A stretch of 37,020 nt of DNA, taken from NCBI GenBank assembly GCA_015039465.1, contig MU130210.1:115301-152320 (forward strand), written 5' to 3'. Position numbers and translations under genes: made by a program. Below the pieces are notes generated by a model, which searched no databases, was not told the DNA's origin, and was given only the letters and a program-made list of their open reading frames with translations. Position 1 is the first letter of the stretch. Every line of letters starts with the position of its first letter. The DNA comes from Phlegmacium glaucopus (taxonomy: Eukaryota; Basidiomycota; Agaricomycetes; Agaricales; Cortinariaceae). This document shows positions 10,292 through 21,017 of the stretch, in pieces.

Positions 10292-10930
10292 ATGGAACGA
10301 ACAAGTTCATCATCCAAAGGAAAGTTCTCTTCTCGTCTTCCTTCATCACACCCTCCAACATCATTGTCGGTCGGCGTGGATCCAAGCCCTGATAATCGTA
10401 ATGTAACGATAGACGCCGGAACAAGGCGAGCAGTAGAATTACCTGTTATTCAACATTTCCTTGACCTTCTCATTCTTGCCGCCCAAAATGGTCCCTGTGT
10501 TCACCGTCGATCACGCTGCCACAGCGGTTGTGACCGCGGAAACAGACACAACATCCCTCCGTATCAGTTTCAGCATCGATACCTAGTGTACTCAAGCAAC
10601 TCGGTTTGTCTAGTAGCCCAAGACCAGAAACTCCATTCACGGTCAGCGCCCGTGTTGCGCTCACTACCATCGTTGTTAATCACACCTCATTTAGTCCGTG
10701 GTTCCAAACATCCACAGTCCAATATCTGTCTTCCAAGGTGCTCAAAATGTGCGCATGTATCACTCAACGATTAACATAGTCAACAATGTAAGTATCATTT
10801 CATCCGTACAGATGCCAACCTGTGTACTAACAGTTCTCGGATGCACATGCATGTGCCATGCGATGCTGATGGAAATGAACAACCGGCGAACTTTCGAACC
10901 ATGGTGAGCAATATAATGTTTGGAGTCGGA
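10292..10930 (+). pseudogene. NACHT-gene N-terminal module, copy 2
   Basis: This is a diverged direct copy of 8,90x-9,58x: the same KFSSRLPS, HPPTSLSV, PSPDNRNVTI and FQGAQNVRMYHSTIN segments, and the same DADGNEQPANFRT ending. It is more decayed than copy 1: the first donor is changed from GT to GC ('aaggcgagc'), the exon-2 acceptor sequence has been lost, exon 2 has a deletion near 10,560, and the acceptor before the last exon is mutated. No NACHT domain follows. It is a pseudogene. Confidence 0.7.
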
Positions 10931-12060
10931 CGATCTGTGCTGAATGCTATCACTTAGTCACCGCTATTTTGGGAACAACCCGGCACATCGGTCGGAGGCT
11001 TTTTTTAAAAAAACTTAACAGACACTGCAGTATATTCCTAAAGGCACTGCCAATATGACAGGTCCGTGTCGCGTCGACATGCTCCAGCCACTTATTTGTA
11101 CATTATATATTCTGACGGTACCTAGTCTTTCGGAATGGACACAAATATTAAGGAGATGCTCTGGTAACTATCCATACGCTCAATGCCGTATCATTCCTTC
11201 CCAGTTTCAACCGCATATGCTCTCAATATGCTCTGCTGCTTTCAAGTCCACTCGGTGATCGATGATTGCCCCCAACGATTGTAGTAGATAACCGGCGATT
11301 AGTCTGGTGGAAATCGAGTGCATGATGACGAATTGGCCATTACCAGGGCAGTGGTTTGTTGAGGCTGTTCGTTGGCATTGCGTTGTACAGCTTCCCAAAA
11401 CTTCTCCTAGCATGTGAAAAGGATTTGTCAGGTACAAGGGAGAAAGTATTATGGGAGGAAACTGACAGAGTAATAGGTTTGTCCAGGGGTGTTAAACTCG
11501 TCCGAAAAGACAAGCTCATCGCAGCTCTCATTGCTCTATCTGAAACCTATTCTCGTACTTACTTGAGGTGTTTCTGTATCGATGTTGATGATCTCGGTCG
11601 AACTGGAAGATGGGGTAAATGGTGAGGACGAGTGTTCTGCCTAACCTTCTCTAGCAACTTTTGTTGTAGTGAATCGTGAATACAGTGTCGGAAATGGGAG
11701 TGGTGCAATATAATATCGGCCGACCGGCTAAACCCACGCGAAACAGATGACAGACCGGTCCAGGCCTCAATACTGAGAACTCGGAGAGTCAGAAGACCTG
11801 AGCAGTACAACATCCGTGAGCATATTAACGAGATAGGGATGGCAATGTGCAGGAAGCCCGACAACCGTTTGGGACTGTGTTGCTCTGGGGGGGCAGACCA
11901 AGTAGACATAGTGGATAAATGCACTGCATCCCTGCAACGCGCTTTGAAATCTAACTGCTTTTACAATGATTTATTGACCAAAATTGAAGTTGGCATTTGT
12001 GCGGCAGTCAACGCCTACTCGCGTCACGGGTGAAAAGGTTATCTTGAGTTGACCTTCGGA
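10931..12060. other. No confident gene
   Basis: The first ~80 bases belong to the duplicated unit. Beyond that, weak open frames exist on both strands around 11,340-11,925, but none shows a family motif or a coherent splice pattern. A small decayed gene cannot be excluded. Confidence 0.35.
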
Positions 12061-12065
12061 CTTTA

Positions 12066-12139
12066 CCCCTCATCATGACGTCATTTGTAAGTTCCATTGA
12101 TAAACCCCCTTTCTTCCTTCTGTCCTATCTACTCCCCCT
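12066..12139 (+). promoter_or_regulatory. CRE palindrome and CCCCT stress elements upstream of glycogen phosphorylase
   Basis: TGACGTCA at 12076-12083 is a full cAMP-response-element palindrome (bZIP ATF/CREB-type site) 89 bases before the ATG. CCCCT cores lie at 12066-12070, 12106-12110 and 12135-12139; this is the core of the yeast stress response element bound by Msn2/Msn4-type zinc fingers. Yeast glycogen phosphorylase is stress- and PKA-regulated, so the combination fits, but binding here is inference. A CT-rich tract precedes the start codon. Confidence 0.45.
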
Positions 12140-12171
12140 TGCTTCCCTCGCCGTGACCGTCCTTTCCGACG

Positions 12172-15100
12172 ATGACCTCGACCATTGATCCAAAAACAAT
12201 CGGAAAACCAGCTAGGCCCCGTCGACATGTCAGGACCCTAACGGGTATGTGCTCCCCGACAACGATTTTCCCCCACCATGGTGTACACCATCATCATCGT
12301 TTAAACTGCTCATCGTTGTGGCAACAGGATATCTTCCAGAACAAGACGCATCAGGAAAGGATAAATGGCCTAGGGGAGAAGAAAAAGTCTGGAAAGAGGG
12401 TATGCGAACCATCGATAAGGGTGTGCCATTGACGTTTTTATTTCTCTTAATCCCCATACTGACATCTACGGAAATACAGATGTTGATCAGGTGACCAAGT
12501 CTTTTGTAAACCACGTACAAACCTCGCTTGCTCGTCAATGCTACAATCTCGGTACGCCTTTCCTCTTGACGCTTCTATAGAAGGGATGTATTTTAGTCAA
12601 CATCAACCCACCCAGATGACCTCGGAGCCTATCAAGCAGCAGCACTCGCGGTCCGGGATGATCTTCTTGTAAAGTTTTGATGCGTTTCTGCAGGATATAT
12701 CTACTTATCTTCGCCGGAAAAAAAGGTCAATTGGAGTGAAACTCAGCTGAACTATACCCGGAAAGCTCCTAAACGCGCATACTACCTCTCCCTGGAGTTC
12801 TTGATGGGACGTACTTTAGACAATGCGGTGCGCTTCGACAAGACTATTTTTAGGAAAATTTCGTTAAGGAGGCAATATGCATAGCTGCTCAATTTGGGCA
12901 TAAAAGGCTTGTACAAAGATGGTATTCGAAAGCTTGGGTTCAGCATCGAGGACCTCCTTGAGAAAGAACGTGATGCTGCTCTAGGAAATGGAGGCTTGGG
13001 TCGGCTGGCAGCTTGTTATCTCGATTCCTCTGCTTCACAAGAGCTTCCAGTTTGGGGTTATGGTCTGAGGTATAAGTATGGAATCTTCCAGCAACTTATT
13101 TCGCCTGACGGCGAACAGCTGGAGGTAAGATCCATCGAAAGTGGCTGGAACGTTCCAAAATGACATTTTCTCAGGCCCCCGACCCGTGGTTGGACAACCA
13201 GAACCCATGGGAACTACCAAGACTCGACGTGACTTATGATATCCGTTTTTACGGTAATGCGGAAAGAATGGGTGATGGAAGCGGTCGCGCAATCTGGCAG
13301 GGTGGCCAAGAGGTTCTTGCCGTTGCTTACGATGTTATGATCCCTGGATACGGAACTTTGACTACCAACAATCTGAGGTTGTGGGAAAGCAAACCCAAGC
13401 GAGGCTTCGACTTGAACTCGTTCAATGGTACTGTAGTATTTCCATGACCAAATATTTATCGCGAGCTAATCTCGCCGTATATTACAGCTGGAAATTATGA
13501 AGGTGCAGTTGAATCATCGAACAGTGCTGCTGCCATCACTTCAGTTTTGTATCCAAACGATCATACGTACGTTAGGCATTTGGCCCTCTTCTCCGATAAA
13601 ATTCTAATATAACATTTTTTGATAGTTCATGTCAGTTTTCTTGTTACTTTCACGTTCCATCCGTATTGAGTTAAGGTGACAACCATAGTTGGTAAGGAAC
13701 TGCGATTGAAACAACAATAGTTGGTCATCTCTTTACATCTCTCAAGCGAACTATACCTAATACATTATTTTTAATCCAGCTTTTGGACTGCTGCAAGTCT
13801 GGGAGATATCATGCGCCGCTTCAAGAACCTTGGTAAACCCATCAAAGAATTTCCTGATTGTTTGTGTGTCCTCTTTTCGTTCCGAATTGGTATTAAATCT
13901 CCTGCCAGTTGTCGCGATTCAATTGAACGATGTGAGCCTCAGTTTGCTTTTATTGCCAAACATACCAACATCATACTCTAGACGCATCCCACTCTTGCCA
14001 TCCCAGAGTTGATGCGGATATTGATCGACGAAGAAGACCTTGGCTGGAACACGTCATGGTCAATTGTCACCAATACTTTTTTCTATACCAATCATACAGT
14101 TTTACCTGTGAGAACCCCTCACGTCTTCCTCTGGGTGATAGCTGAACAAAAAACTTCATAGGAAGCGCTGGAAAAATGGCCTGTTCCGTTGCTCGAGCAC
14201 GTTCTTCCTAGGTGTGTCTCATTAGGTTCTAAACTGTGAGCCCTACACTCAATGTTCTCTAGACACATGCAGATCATATATGACATCGTGAGTTCTTCTC
14301 TGAGACGTCTTGTTCTGTAGTACACTAACAATGGTTTGACAGAATTTGTTTGTGATTTTTCTCTGTCGCTTATTGTCCGCTTACCTGTAATCTCACCTCA
14401 GGTTCTTCCTCCAAGGTTCGTTAAAGTTGAATGACTTCATTTCACGCTCTTCAATAATTTTGGTTTCCCAGCCGTTGAGAAGAAGTTCCCAGACGATAGG
14501 GACCGGTTGGCGAGGATGTCACTAATCGAGGGTAAAAAAACCCATTTCAATCATTCTATATCTTTTCTAAACGTTCACCTTACAGAGGGTATGCCAAAGC
14601 AGGTTCGTATGGCGCATTTGGCTTGCATTGGTGAGGCCATCTCATTGTGGTCTTTTTCTCACATTCTGACATCAATCGAATTGTCTAAAGGCAGCCGAAA
14701 GGTCAATGGTGTTGCCGAGGTATGTCTGATATTCCTGTCCTTGCTGAAGGCCATATTGCCCACAGGAAAACATAGCTACATAGCGAACTTGTTCGTACGA
14801 CTATCTTGAAGGACTTTGTTGAGTTTGAGGGAATTAGCAAGTGCGTCTGTGTTTGGCTCCTTTTGCTTCACTTTTTCATATGAAATGCAGATTTGGTAAT
14901 GTGACCAATGGAAGTACGTTAATTGGCAACGGGTGTTTTGCGACTGGCTTATTGAGAAATACCCTTAGTTACTCCTCGTCGGTGGCTCGACCAGGTACGT
15001 AAACTACCCATTTTGTTTGGACTTGTGCTCAACTTTTTCGTTCCAGTGCAACCCCGAACTGAGCGCACTCATCTCGAAGACTCTCAAGTTGGAAAAGAAT

Positions 15101-16776
15101 GTTTGGTTGAAAGACCTGACTAAGTTGGAAGGTCTTCTTCCGTTCGCGACAAACCAAGCCTTCCGCACTGCGTGGGCTGCTATCAAACAGCGCAATAAGG
15201 AGCGTCTCGCTCACTATGTTCAAACAACTTTAGGCCTCACGATTCGAACTGATGCGATGTATGATGTGCAAATCAAGGTTCGGCTTTCATAAAATTTTCA
15301 CCTTCGCACAACATCTAATACCTCCCAGCGTATTCACGAGTACAAGGTATAATTAACAAAACTCCTACTTTCCCTATTCTAAGCTTTTGGCCTGGCTTTT
15401 CTAGCGTCAAACACTGAATATCTTGGGTGTCATACATGTAGGCATTTTCTACCTGTGTTGATATCAATATCACTCAAATATCTATAGAGATACTTTTTAT
15501 TGAAGAATATGAAGCCTGCGGAACGCAAGACAATCAACCGTCGGGTAGTTTTCTTTGCTGGAAAAGCCGCACCTGCATGTATGTTTTTTTTGGTCGTTCA
15601 CTGTGTATAGCCACATCTGACGTTATCCAAATCTAGATTATATCGCGAAGCTGGTTTGTGGTCCAAATACTTTCCGAGGCGTGCTTTGATTATCTACCTA
15701 ACAGACCATTCGCCTTATAATCAACGTTGCTCGTGTCATCAACACTGATCCGGACACCAAAGACTTCCTCCAGCTCTACTTCTTGCCGGATTACTCCGTA
15801 TCTCTAGCTGAAGTCTTGATTCCTGCCTCCGATATTAGTCAACATATTTCGACTGCAGGAACAGAAGCTTCTGGGACGTCAAATATGAAGTTCTGTCTCA
15901 ATGGGGGATTGCTTTTGGGTACTGTCGGTACGCCCTTCAAGTATTCTTCCTCTACAATCAAAACAGAATGTTGATTGCGTCTTCAGACGGCGCCAATATC
16001 GAAATAGCTGAAGAAGTGCGTAACTGTTGTGCTTTATATAAGATATTCTCTAATACTCTTGTTTTATAATTTCTTAGGTCGGAGAAAGCAACGTCTGTAA
16101 GTTATAATACACGCGGTAATTGATTGATTAATTGTACTCAACATTATGATTATTTTAGTCTTCTTCGGACACCTCACGCCGTAAGCATTCCCATTCCTCC
16201 CATTTGTAATTTCGTCTCTGATTAAAGTCGACAACAGTGCTGTGGAGGACTTGCGCCATCAGCATCTTTACCATCCCATCCCTATTGAAGAGAAGTGTCC
16301 TGCCTTAGCAAATGTTCTCAATCAAATTTCAGCTGGAATATTCGGCGATTCAGGTGTCTATGAGCCGTAAGAATGCTTCTGTCATGTCAGCGAAGAGATC
16401 TTAACATAGCGTTATAGGCTTTTGAACACGATCAGACAGGGCGATTACTATCTACTTTCCGATGATTTTGATTCTTGTGTGTTTTTTTTACCCATAACAC
16501 TTGTCTGAGTTCCGCTGAATGCCCTAACCCATATTCTAGATATCGCTGCACTTGAGATGGTGGACGAGGCCTACTTGGATAAGGATGAATGGATCAAGAA
16601 ATCCATCAGGACTACTGCTAAGGCAAGCGGTACTCATTCAAGACGTGATCAATCGCTGACTCTGTCCTTGTCTTTTGTAGATGGGCAAGTTTAGCTCTGA
16701 CCGCGCTATCAATGAATACGCCGAGAGCTATTGGAACATTGAACCTTGCCCCTGCCCTGTTCCGAGTTCGGCCTGA
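12172..16776 (+). CDS. GPH1: Glycogen phosphorylase
   Basis: This enzyme (EC 2.4.1.1) releases glucose-1-phosphate from glycogen in the cytosol using pyridoxal phosphate. Spliced translation gives the whole family: [11 protein letters not shown] at the start, [67 protein letters not shown], the GNVTNGITPRRWL segment, [26 protein letters not shown] and [20 protein letters not shown] with the PLP lysine, ending in YWNIEP plus a short Cys-Pro tail. I count about 35 introns of roughly 45-110 nt. Exons include a 5-nt one at 13626-13630, a 9-nt one at 14343-14351 and a 14-nt one at 14402-14415. The last intron (16623-16680) has a GC donor. No disabling change was found. It is convergent with the gene at 17,304. 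Confidence 0.95.
13626..13630 (+). other. 5-nt microexon in glycogen phosphorylase
   Basis: The preceding exon ends ...CAT AC before gtacgt; TTCAT follows an AG at 13624-13625 and is followed by gtcagt; the next exon is 13689-13719. Joining AC+T, TCA and T+TT gives Thr-Ser-Phe, restoring the family's conserved [17 protein letters not shown] run. Skipping it would shift the frame. Confidence 0.8.
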
Positions 16777-17303
16777 TCTTGTACTGCACCAATGAGTGAA
16801 GTTTGAAAAGAAGAACCTGTACTTTTCCCGGACATTGTAATTATATTAAACGTATTCTGACTGCTGCTATCTAGCCAGGATATATGAGTGGCTAGTTTGA
16901 GTAAACATCCAAATCTTTTGATATAAATTTCGTTGAATTGAGAGGTCCATGACTATTGCAATACGGTAATGTGTGAGAGGCTTATAACTCCCATGGTTAA
17001 GTGTGATTTTCTCCTTGGTACGATTCAAAACTGACTTTTAGTAAGTAGATGTTATGTATATTGATACAATTCTATAGCTCAGTACGATACTATTCAATCA
17101 TAAATAAATCCAAGCATGCCAAGCTGCAATAATAACCGGTAAAACGAATGCGAAGATAAAGAACGAAGGTATATAAGTCAAAAAAACCAAAAGATTTTGT
17201 GAGGAACACAAGATCAAAAAATTTAAAAGAGATCGAAAGATAAAAAGATAAAAAAAGGAAACAAGAGAAAAAAATAAAATTCGCCCCCTTTGCCATGGAT
17301 CCA
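16777..17303. terminator. Convergent 3' regions of two genes
   Basis: The plus-strand phosphorylase stops at 16776 and the minus-strand coiled-coil gene stops at 17304, so this 0.5-kb AT-rich interval must hold both 3' UTRs. An 'atattaaac' stretch near 16842 could serve the plus gene. On the minus strand the A/T-rich sequence at about 17,170-17,280 could serve the other. Exact polyadenylation sites cannot be assigned. Confidence 0.45.
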
Positions 17304-20300
17304 TCACCATCCATCGACATTCCCATCGATAACTTCTCCATCACCACCTTGCACTCCTAAATCCAAAGATTCCATATCTCCAAGCAGAATCTCATGTTCA
17401 GGTCGTAAGAACAAACTCCCAGGACTACCCGTCATCATCGAAAAATTCGCCGTTGTAGGTGATATACTCCCAACAGAGGTGTTAGGGACATTACCAGCAA
17501 AGCTCTGGTATGAAATGGGTGGGGATTGGGATAGAGATCGAACATGAGTTTTCCGTTGTGTTGATGTTGATGTTGATGAATTTGGGCTGGTAGTTGCGGT
17601 AATAGGTGATAGTGAGAATCCGTATTGTGAATGATCGGCGCTGTTGCTTCTGTTACCACCAGTCAAACTATCAAGAGTGGAAGTGGCATCTTCGTGTAAG
17701 AGAAGAGTCATGTTTGAAGGTGGTATAGGGAAGATTGAGGAGGAATTGCTCAATCGTTTCTTCTGGGATGGTGTAGAAGAGGAGAGGGAGGATGGAAGTA
17801 TAATTTCCGATGAAGCAGCAGCTGTACCGCGTTCATCATATCCAGGGTCATTGTTGCTGGATGAATAATATGGATGGTTGTCGTCCTCGACTTTACTGCC
17901 GTGATCTATGAAAGTAGCATCATATTCTTCTTCTTCTTCTTCAGCTGCTCTAGGTGTAAACGTTCTTGCAAGTGGACTGCCGCCCGCTGTTTTCGGTATT
18001 GGTGTTCTCAATCCACTACTGCCGCCGCCGCCGCCGACACTCCAACTGTGGGTGCTGCTGCTACTAGACTTGAGAGCTGCTCTTAACCCAACCAACTCTC
18101 GCCTCAAATCAGTATTCTCCCTCGTCAAATTCCCACACTCGTTTTGCATGTCACCACATGCCTGTCGTAGTTCTTCAGTCACTTGAACTGCCAACGTGAG
18201 CCGTTCCAACCTATCTCTAAGGTCCGAATTTTCCTCTCTCAACACTCGAACCGTGCGCTGCGAATCTGATAACGCTCCAAGCAAAGCACCCATCTCAACC
18301 CCGTGCTTTTCCTTCATCTCACGCATCTCCTCTCTTTCACGATCTCGTTCCCGATCTCTGTTCAAATCCCTTTCTGATCTGTCTCGATCTCGTCCGAGGT
18401 ATCCAAAGGAATCTGCTAAACTGGTGGGAGCAGTCGAGATGGATGATTTTGGTGTATCTCTTTCTCTGCTTCCACTTGAAACGGTGAATGTTGGACTTTC
18501 CATCAACCCGTTATGCCCATACGACGACGATCCTCCTCCTCCGCCGTTGCCACCATTACCAGCATATGAGCTGGTACCACCGTAGGCAGAAAAGGATCCA
18601 CTACCCCTTCTGCCTGGTACTCCTGACCCTCCAGTACCAGCTTCCGATAACGCCAGCCTCGAATGAGAACGACCAAATATCGGATTATACTCTGATGCAC
18701 TGCGCAGAGAAGCGAAACGATTCAGAGTCGAACCCGGATTTCCAATTCCTAATGGAGAAGGCGACAGTACCCCACTATTGGTACTGCTGTGATCTCGAAG
18801 AAGTCTCTCTGCTGGCTCGCTGCCTTCCTCTCTTTCCTTCTCTCGTTCGAAATCCAGCAGGCCTGCTGCACGAAAAGCCTTTGCCGTTCGAGGACCTAAC
18901 CACTCCATCTTTGGTCCCGAAACGCCACCACCACTTTCATTCCCACTGCTTTCCACCGCTCCGCTTCCACGACCTGACCTACTACCGCCACCACCATAGC
19001 CAGAAAGACTACTTCCAGGTCTCGTCAAACCCGCTCCAATCTCATTGCCAGCAGCAATACGCCCCCTCCCAAATCTCTCTTGAACACTCATACTTCGTTT
19101 CCTCATCCGAGCTAGAGGATTTGGAATTCTAGGCACAGGTGAAGCTCTATCTCTAACAGTTGTTGTATCCACCACTCTAAGTGAGGGTGTCCGCTGTCCA
19201 TCCCAATCTCTCAATCGGGCGGCAGAATTGGGTCGACTGATGCCATCGAAAGAAGGTCTGGTAGTAGTGTTGGAATCAAGTGATGGTCTGTATTCCTCGA
19301 ATGGTATAATATCATCTGGCGAAGGGGATGAATTTGTTTCAGTGGGAGCTGTCGTTTCTGTTCTCTCTGGGGATGTAGATGAACGGTAGAAACTTGGTCG
19401 AGTACGGGAATCAAAGGAGGTCCCTCGACGCATCATCTCTAACGATGGTCGATGACTCAATCCAATAGGGCTATTGTTTTCTGTTGGCAGTAGTGCTGAA
19501 GAATGAGAATCCAATGAAGTTCGACCTAACGTCACTGTCGGTCTGGAGGGTGCCATTGGTGGTGTAGCTCCTTCATTGGTGCGGACCCCAAGCATGACCT
19601 GCCGTAAAGTCCGCGTCGCAACATTCGGAGTGGCTGAGCCGTTGGTAAGAGGTTGTTTACCAAACGCCTTTATCGCTTTAGGAGTGGAGAAGGAAGAGGT
19701 GGTTGAAGGGCTGAATAACCGTGTTGTATGATTTAAAGTTATGGTTTGGCGAGAGGTCACTGGGGTGGAGGTAGATGCAGAGGGCAGCGCAGGAGAAGCG
19801 GGAGATTTTGGCGCAATATGGTTGTTTCCGTTGACCATGATGAAGGGAGATGTTTTAGGGGTAATAGGTGAAGGAGCTTGGACAGGAAATTGTGGGTTAC
19901 TGGGTGGCACTGAAGGGGAATTAGATGAACGGAGTCGAGGCAGAAACGATGAAGTTTGACGAGCTCGTGGAAGACGGGAAGCGGGAGAAGCAGGAGAATT
20001 AGGCGTTGTAGGACTAGGCAAGCCTTTGTTCGGTACTGAGCTTGTTGTCTGCACAGGAGTTTCCTTGGTGGTGGCGGAATGTGGGCTTAGAAGAGCTGCA
20101 AGATCACGGTCCACAGTGTCCATGTTGAATGTAGTATCAATTGTATCAGGATGTTCGTCACCATCGATGATAATGACGGCCTTGTCAGCGTTCAACCACT
20201 GTTTCTTTAAAGAATCTCCTTCTCGTATAGCGTCTCGTACTTGGTCTGCTAGATGGGTGGTGGACAAGTCCAGAGCTGATGCGTCTACATCACATTCGGG

Positions 20301-21017
20301 GGTAGAGCCGCTATGTTCCTGTACGGACTTGGTGCGAGTGGCAGGATGAGAAAGGTTGGTTGTAACATGCTTCGACACCCCTGAGTTATCAGCTTCGATG
20401 ATCGTTGACAGCTCAGCTGAGAGAAGAGGGCATGGGGAGGGAGTTCGCAGAGGGAACGCTTTCAAAAATAACAATATGAGATATATTGAAAGATAGAATA
20501 TGAGAAAGTAAAACATACCAGAGAGCAAAAAATCACTCTCAAAAGGGGTGGTGGGTTCGCTTGGAAGTGGCTTATCGAGTGTTGAAAGAGATACAGACCT
20601 CCTGATGACAGTATCATCTGGGAAAGGGTCACCATTCGACCTCTCAATGGCAATGACAGGTACACTGGCATCGATTGATAGCGACACATTGCGCTCGCGT
20701 TCCTTGGTCATCGATCGCCGAACTGAACCGAAACCAGCAAAAGGGCTTCTGGAGGACGGGTTGGGAGAAACCGAGACAGAAACGAGGGTGGCATTCTTAT
20801 TGGGTCCAAACGGTAGTAGAGAGCGTAGTGAGCGAAAGGAAGGGATACCCGAAGTTGCAGGAGAAGCTGGAGTTGATGGAGAATAGCCAATACCCTGAGG
20901 ACTGTATCCAGTGATACTGCTAGTAGATGGACGACGAGATGACCCTGGTATGGTCGTTGTTGAAAAAATGCCTTGTTTGGGTATGGATGATGGGGTATTG
21001 GAGTGAGGTGAGGCCAT
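17304..21017 (-). CDS. Large Ser/Pro-rich disordered protein with a coiled coil
   Basis: Starts MASPHSNTPSS at 21017. The frame stays open through an apparent 60-nt intron at 20459-20518 (gtatgt...gaaag), which would otherwise insert a hydrophobic run; splicing it gives about 1,217 aa. Most of the chain is low-complexity S/T/P/G. Islands that look conserved are FRSLRSLLPFGPNK (near 60), NPLARMRKRSMSVQERF (mid-protein) and PKMEWLGPRTAKAFRAAGLLDFE (near 700). An RD/RE-rich start leads into a coiled coil of roughly residues 855-965 (VLREENSDLRDRLERL, ENTDLRRELVGLRAAL). No catalytic domain or transmembrane helix is seen once the intron is removed. I do not recognise the family; a scaffold or cytoskeletal role would be a guess. 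Many Ser-Pro/Thr-Pro sites suggest phosphoregulation. Confidence 0.85.
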   Translation of the reverse strand: MASPHSNTPSSIPKQGIFSTTTIPGSSRRPSTSSITGYSPQGIGYSPSTPASPATSGIPSFRSLRSLLPFGPNKNATLVSVSVSPNPSSRSPFAGFGSVRRSMTKERERNVSLSIDASVPVIAIERSNGDPFPDDTVIRRSVSLSTLDKPLPSEPTTPFESDFLLSGMFYFLIFYLSIYLILLFLKAFPLRTPSPCPLLSAELSTIIEADNSGVSKHVTTNLSHPATRTKSVQEHSGSTPECDVDASALDLSTTHLADQVRDAIREGDSLKKQWLNADKAVIIIDGDEHPDTIDTTFNMDTVDRDLAALLSPHSATTKETPVQTTSSVPNKGLPSPTTPNSPASPASRLPRARQTSSFLPRLRSSNSPSVPPSNPQFPVQAPSPITPKTSPFIMVNGNNHIAPKSPASPALPSASTSTPVTSRQTITLNHTTRLFSPSTTSSFSTPKAIKAFGKQPLTNGSATPNVATRTLRQVMLGVRTNEGATPPMAPSRPTVTLGRTSLDSHSSALLPTENNSPIGLSHRPSLEMMRRGTSFDSRTRPSFYRSSTSPERTETTAPTETNSSPSPDDIIPFEEYRPSLDSNTTTRPSFDGISRPNSAARLRDWDGQRTPSLRVVDTTTVRDRASPVPRIPNPLARMRKRSMSVQERFGRGRIAAGNEIGAGLTRPGSSLSGYGGGGSRSGRGSGAVESSGNESGGGVSGPKMEWLGPRTAKAFRAAGLLDFEREKEREEGSEPAERLLRDHSSTNSGVLSPSPLGIGNPGSTLNRFASLRSASEYNPIFGRSHSRLALSEAGTGGSGVPGRRGSGSFSAYGGTSSYAGNGGNGGGGGSSSYGHNGLMESPTFTVSSGSRERDTPKSSISTAPTSLADSFGYLGRDRDRSERDLNRDRERDREREEMREMKEKHGVEMGALLGALSDSQRTVRVLREENSDLRDRLERLTLAVQVTEELRQACGDMQNECGNLTRENTDLRRELVGLRAALKSSSSSTHSWSVGGGGGSSGLRTPIPKTAGGSPLARTFTPRAAEEEEEEYDATFIDHGSKVEDDNHPYYSSSNNDPGYDERGTAAASSEIILPSSLSSSTPSQKKRLSNSSSIFPIPPSNMTLLLHEDATSTLDSLTGGNRSNSADHSQYGFSLSPITATTSPNSSTSTSTQRKTHVRSLSQSPPISYQSFAGNVPNTSVGSISPTTANFSMMTGSPGSLFLRPEHEILLGDMESLDLGVQGGDGEVIDGNVDGW

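Noticed and set aside
18196..19132. Plus-strand open frames of up to 214 codons
   Set aside because: They are antisense to the long low-complexity coiled-coil gene and lack family features.
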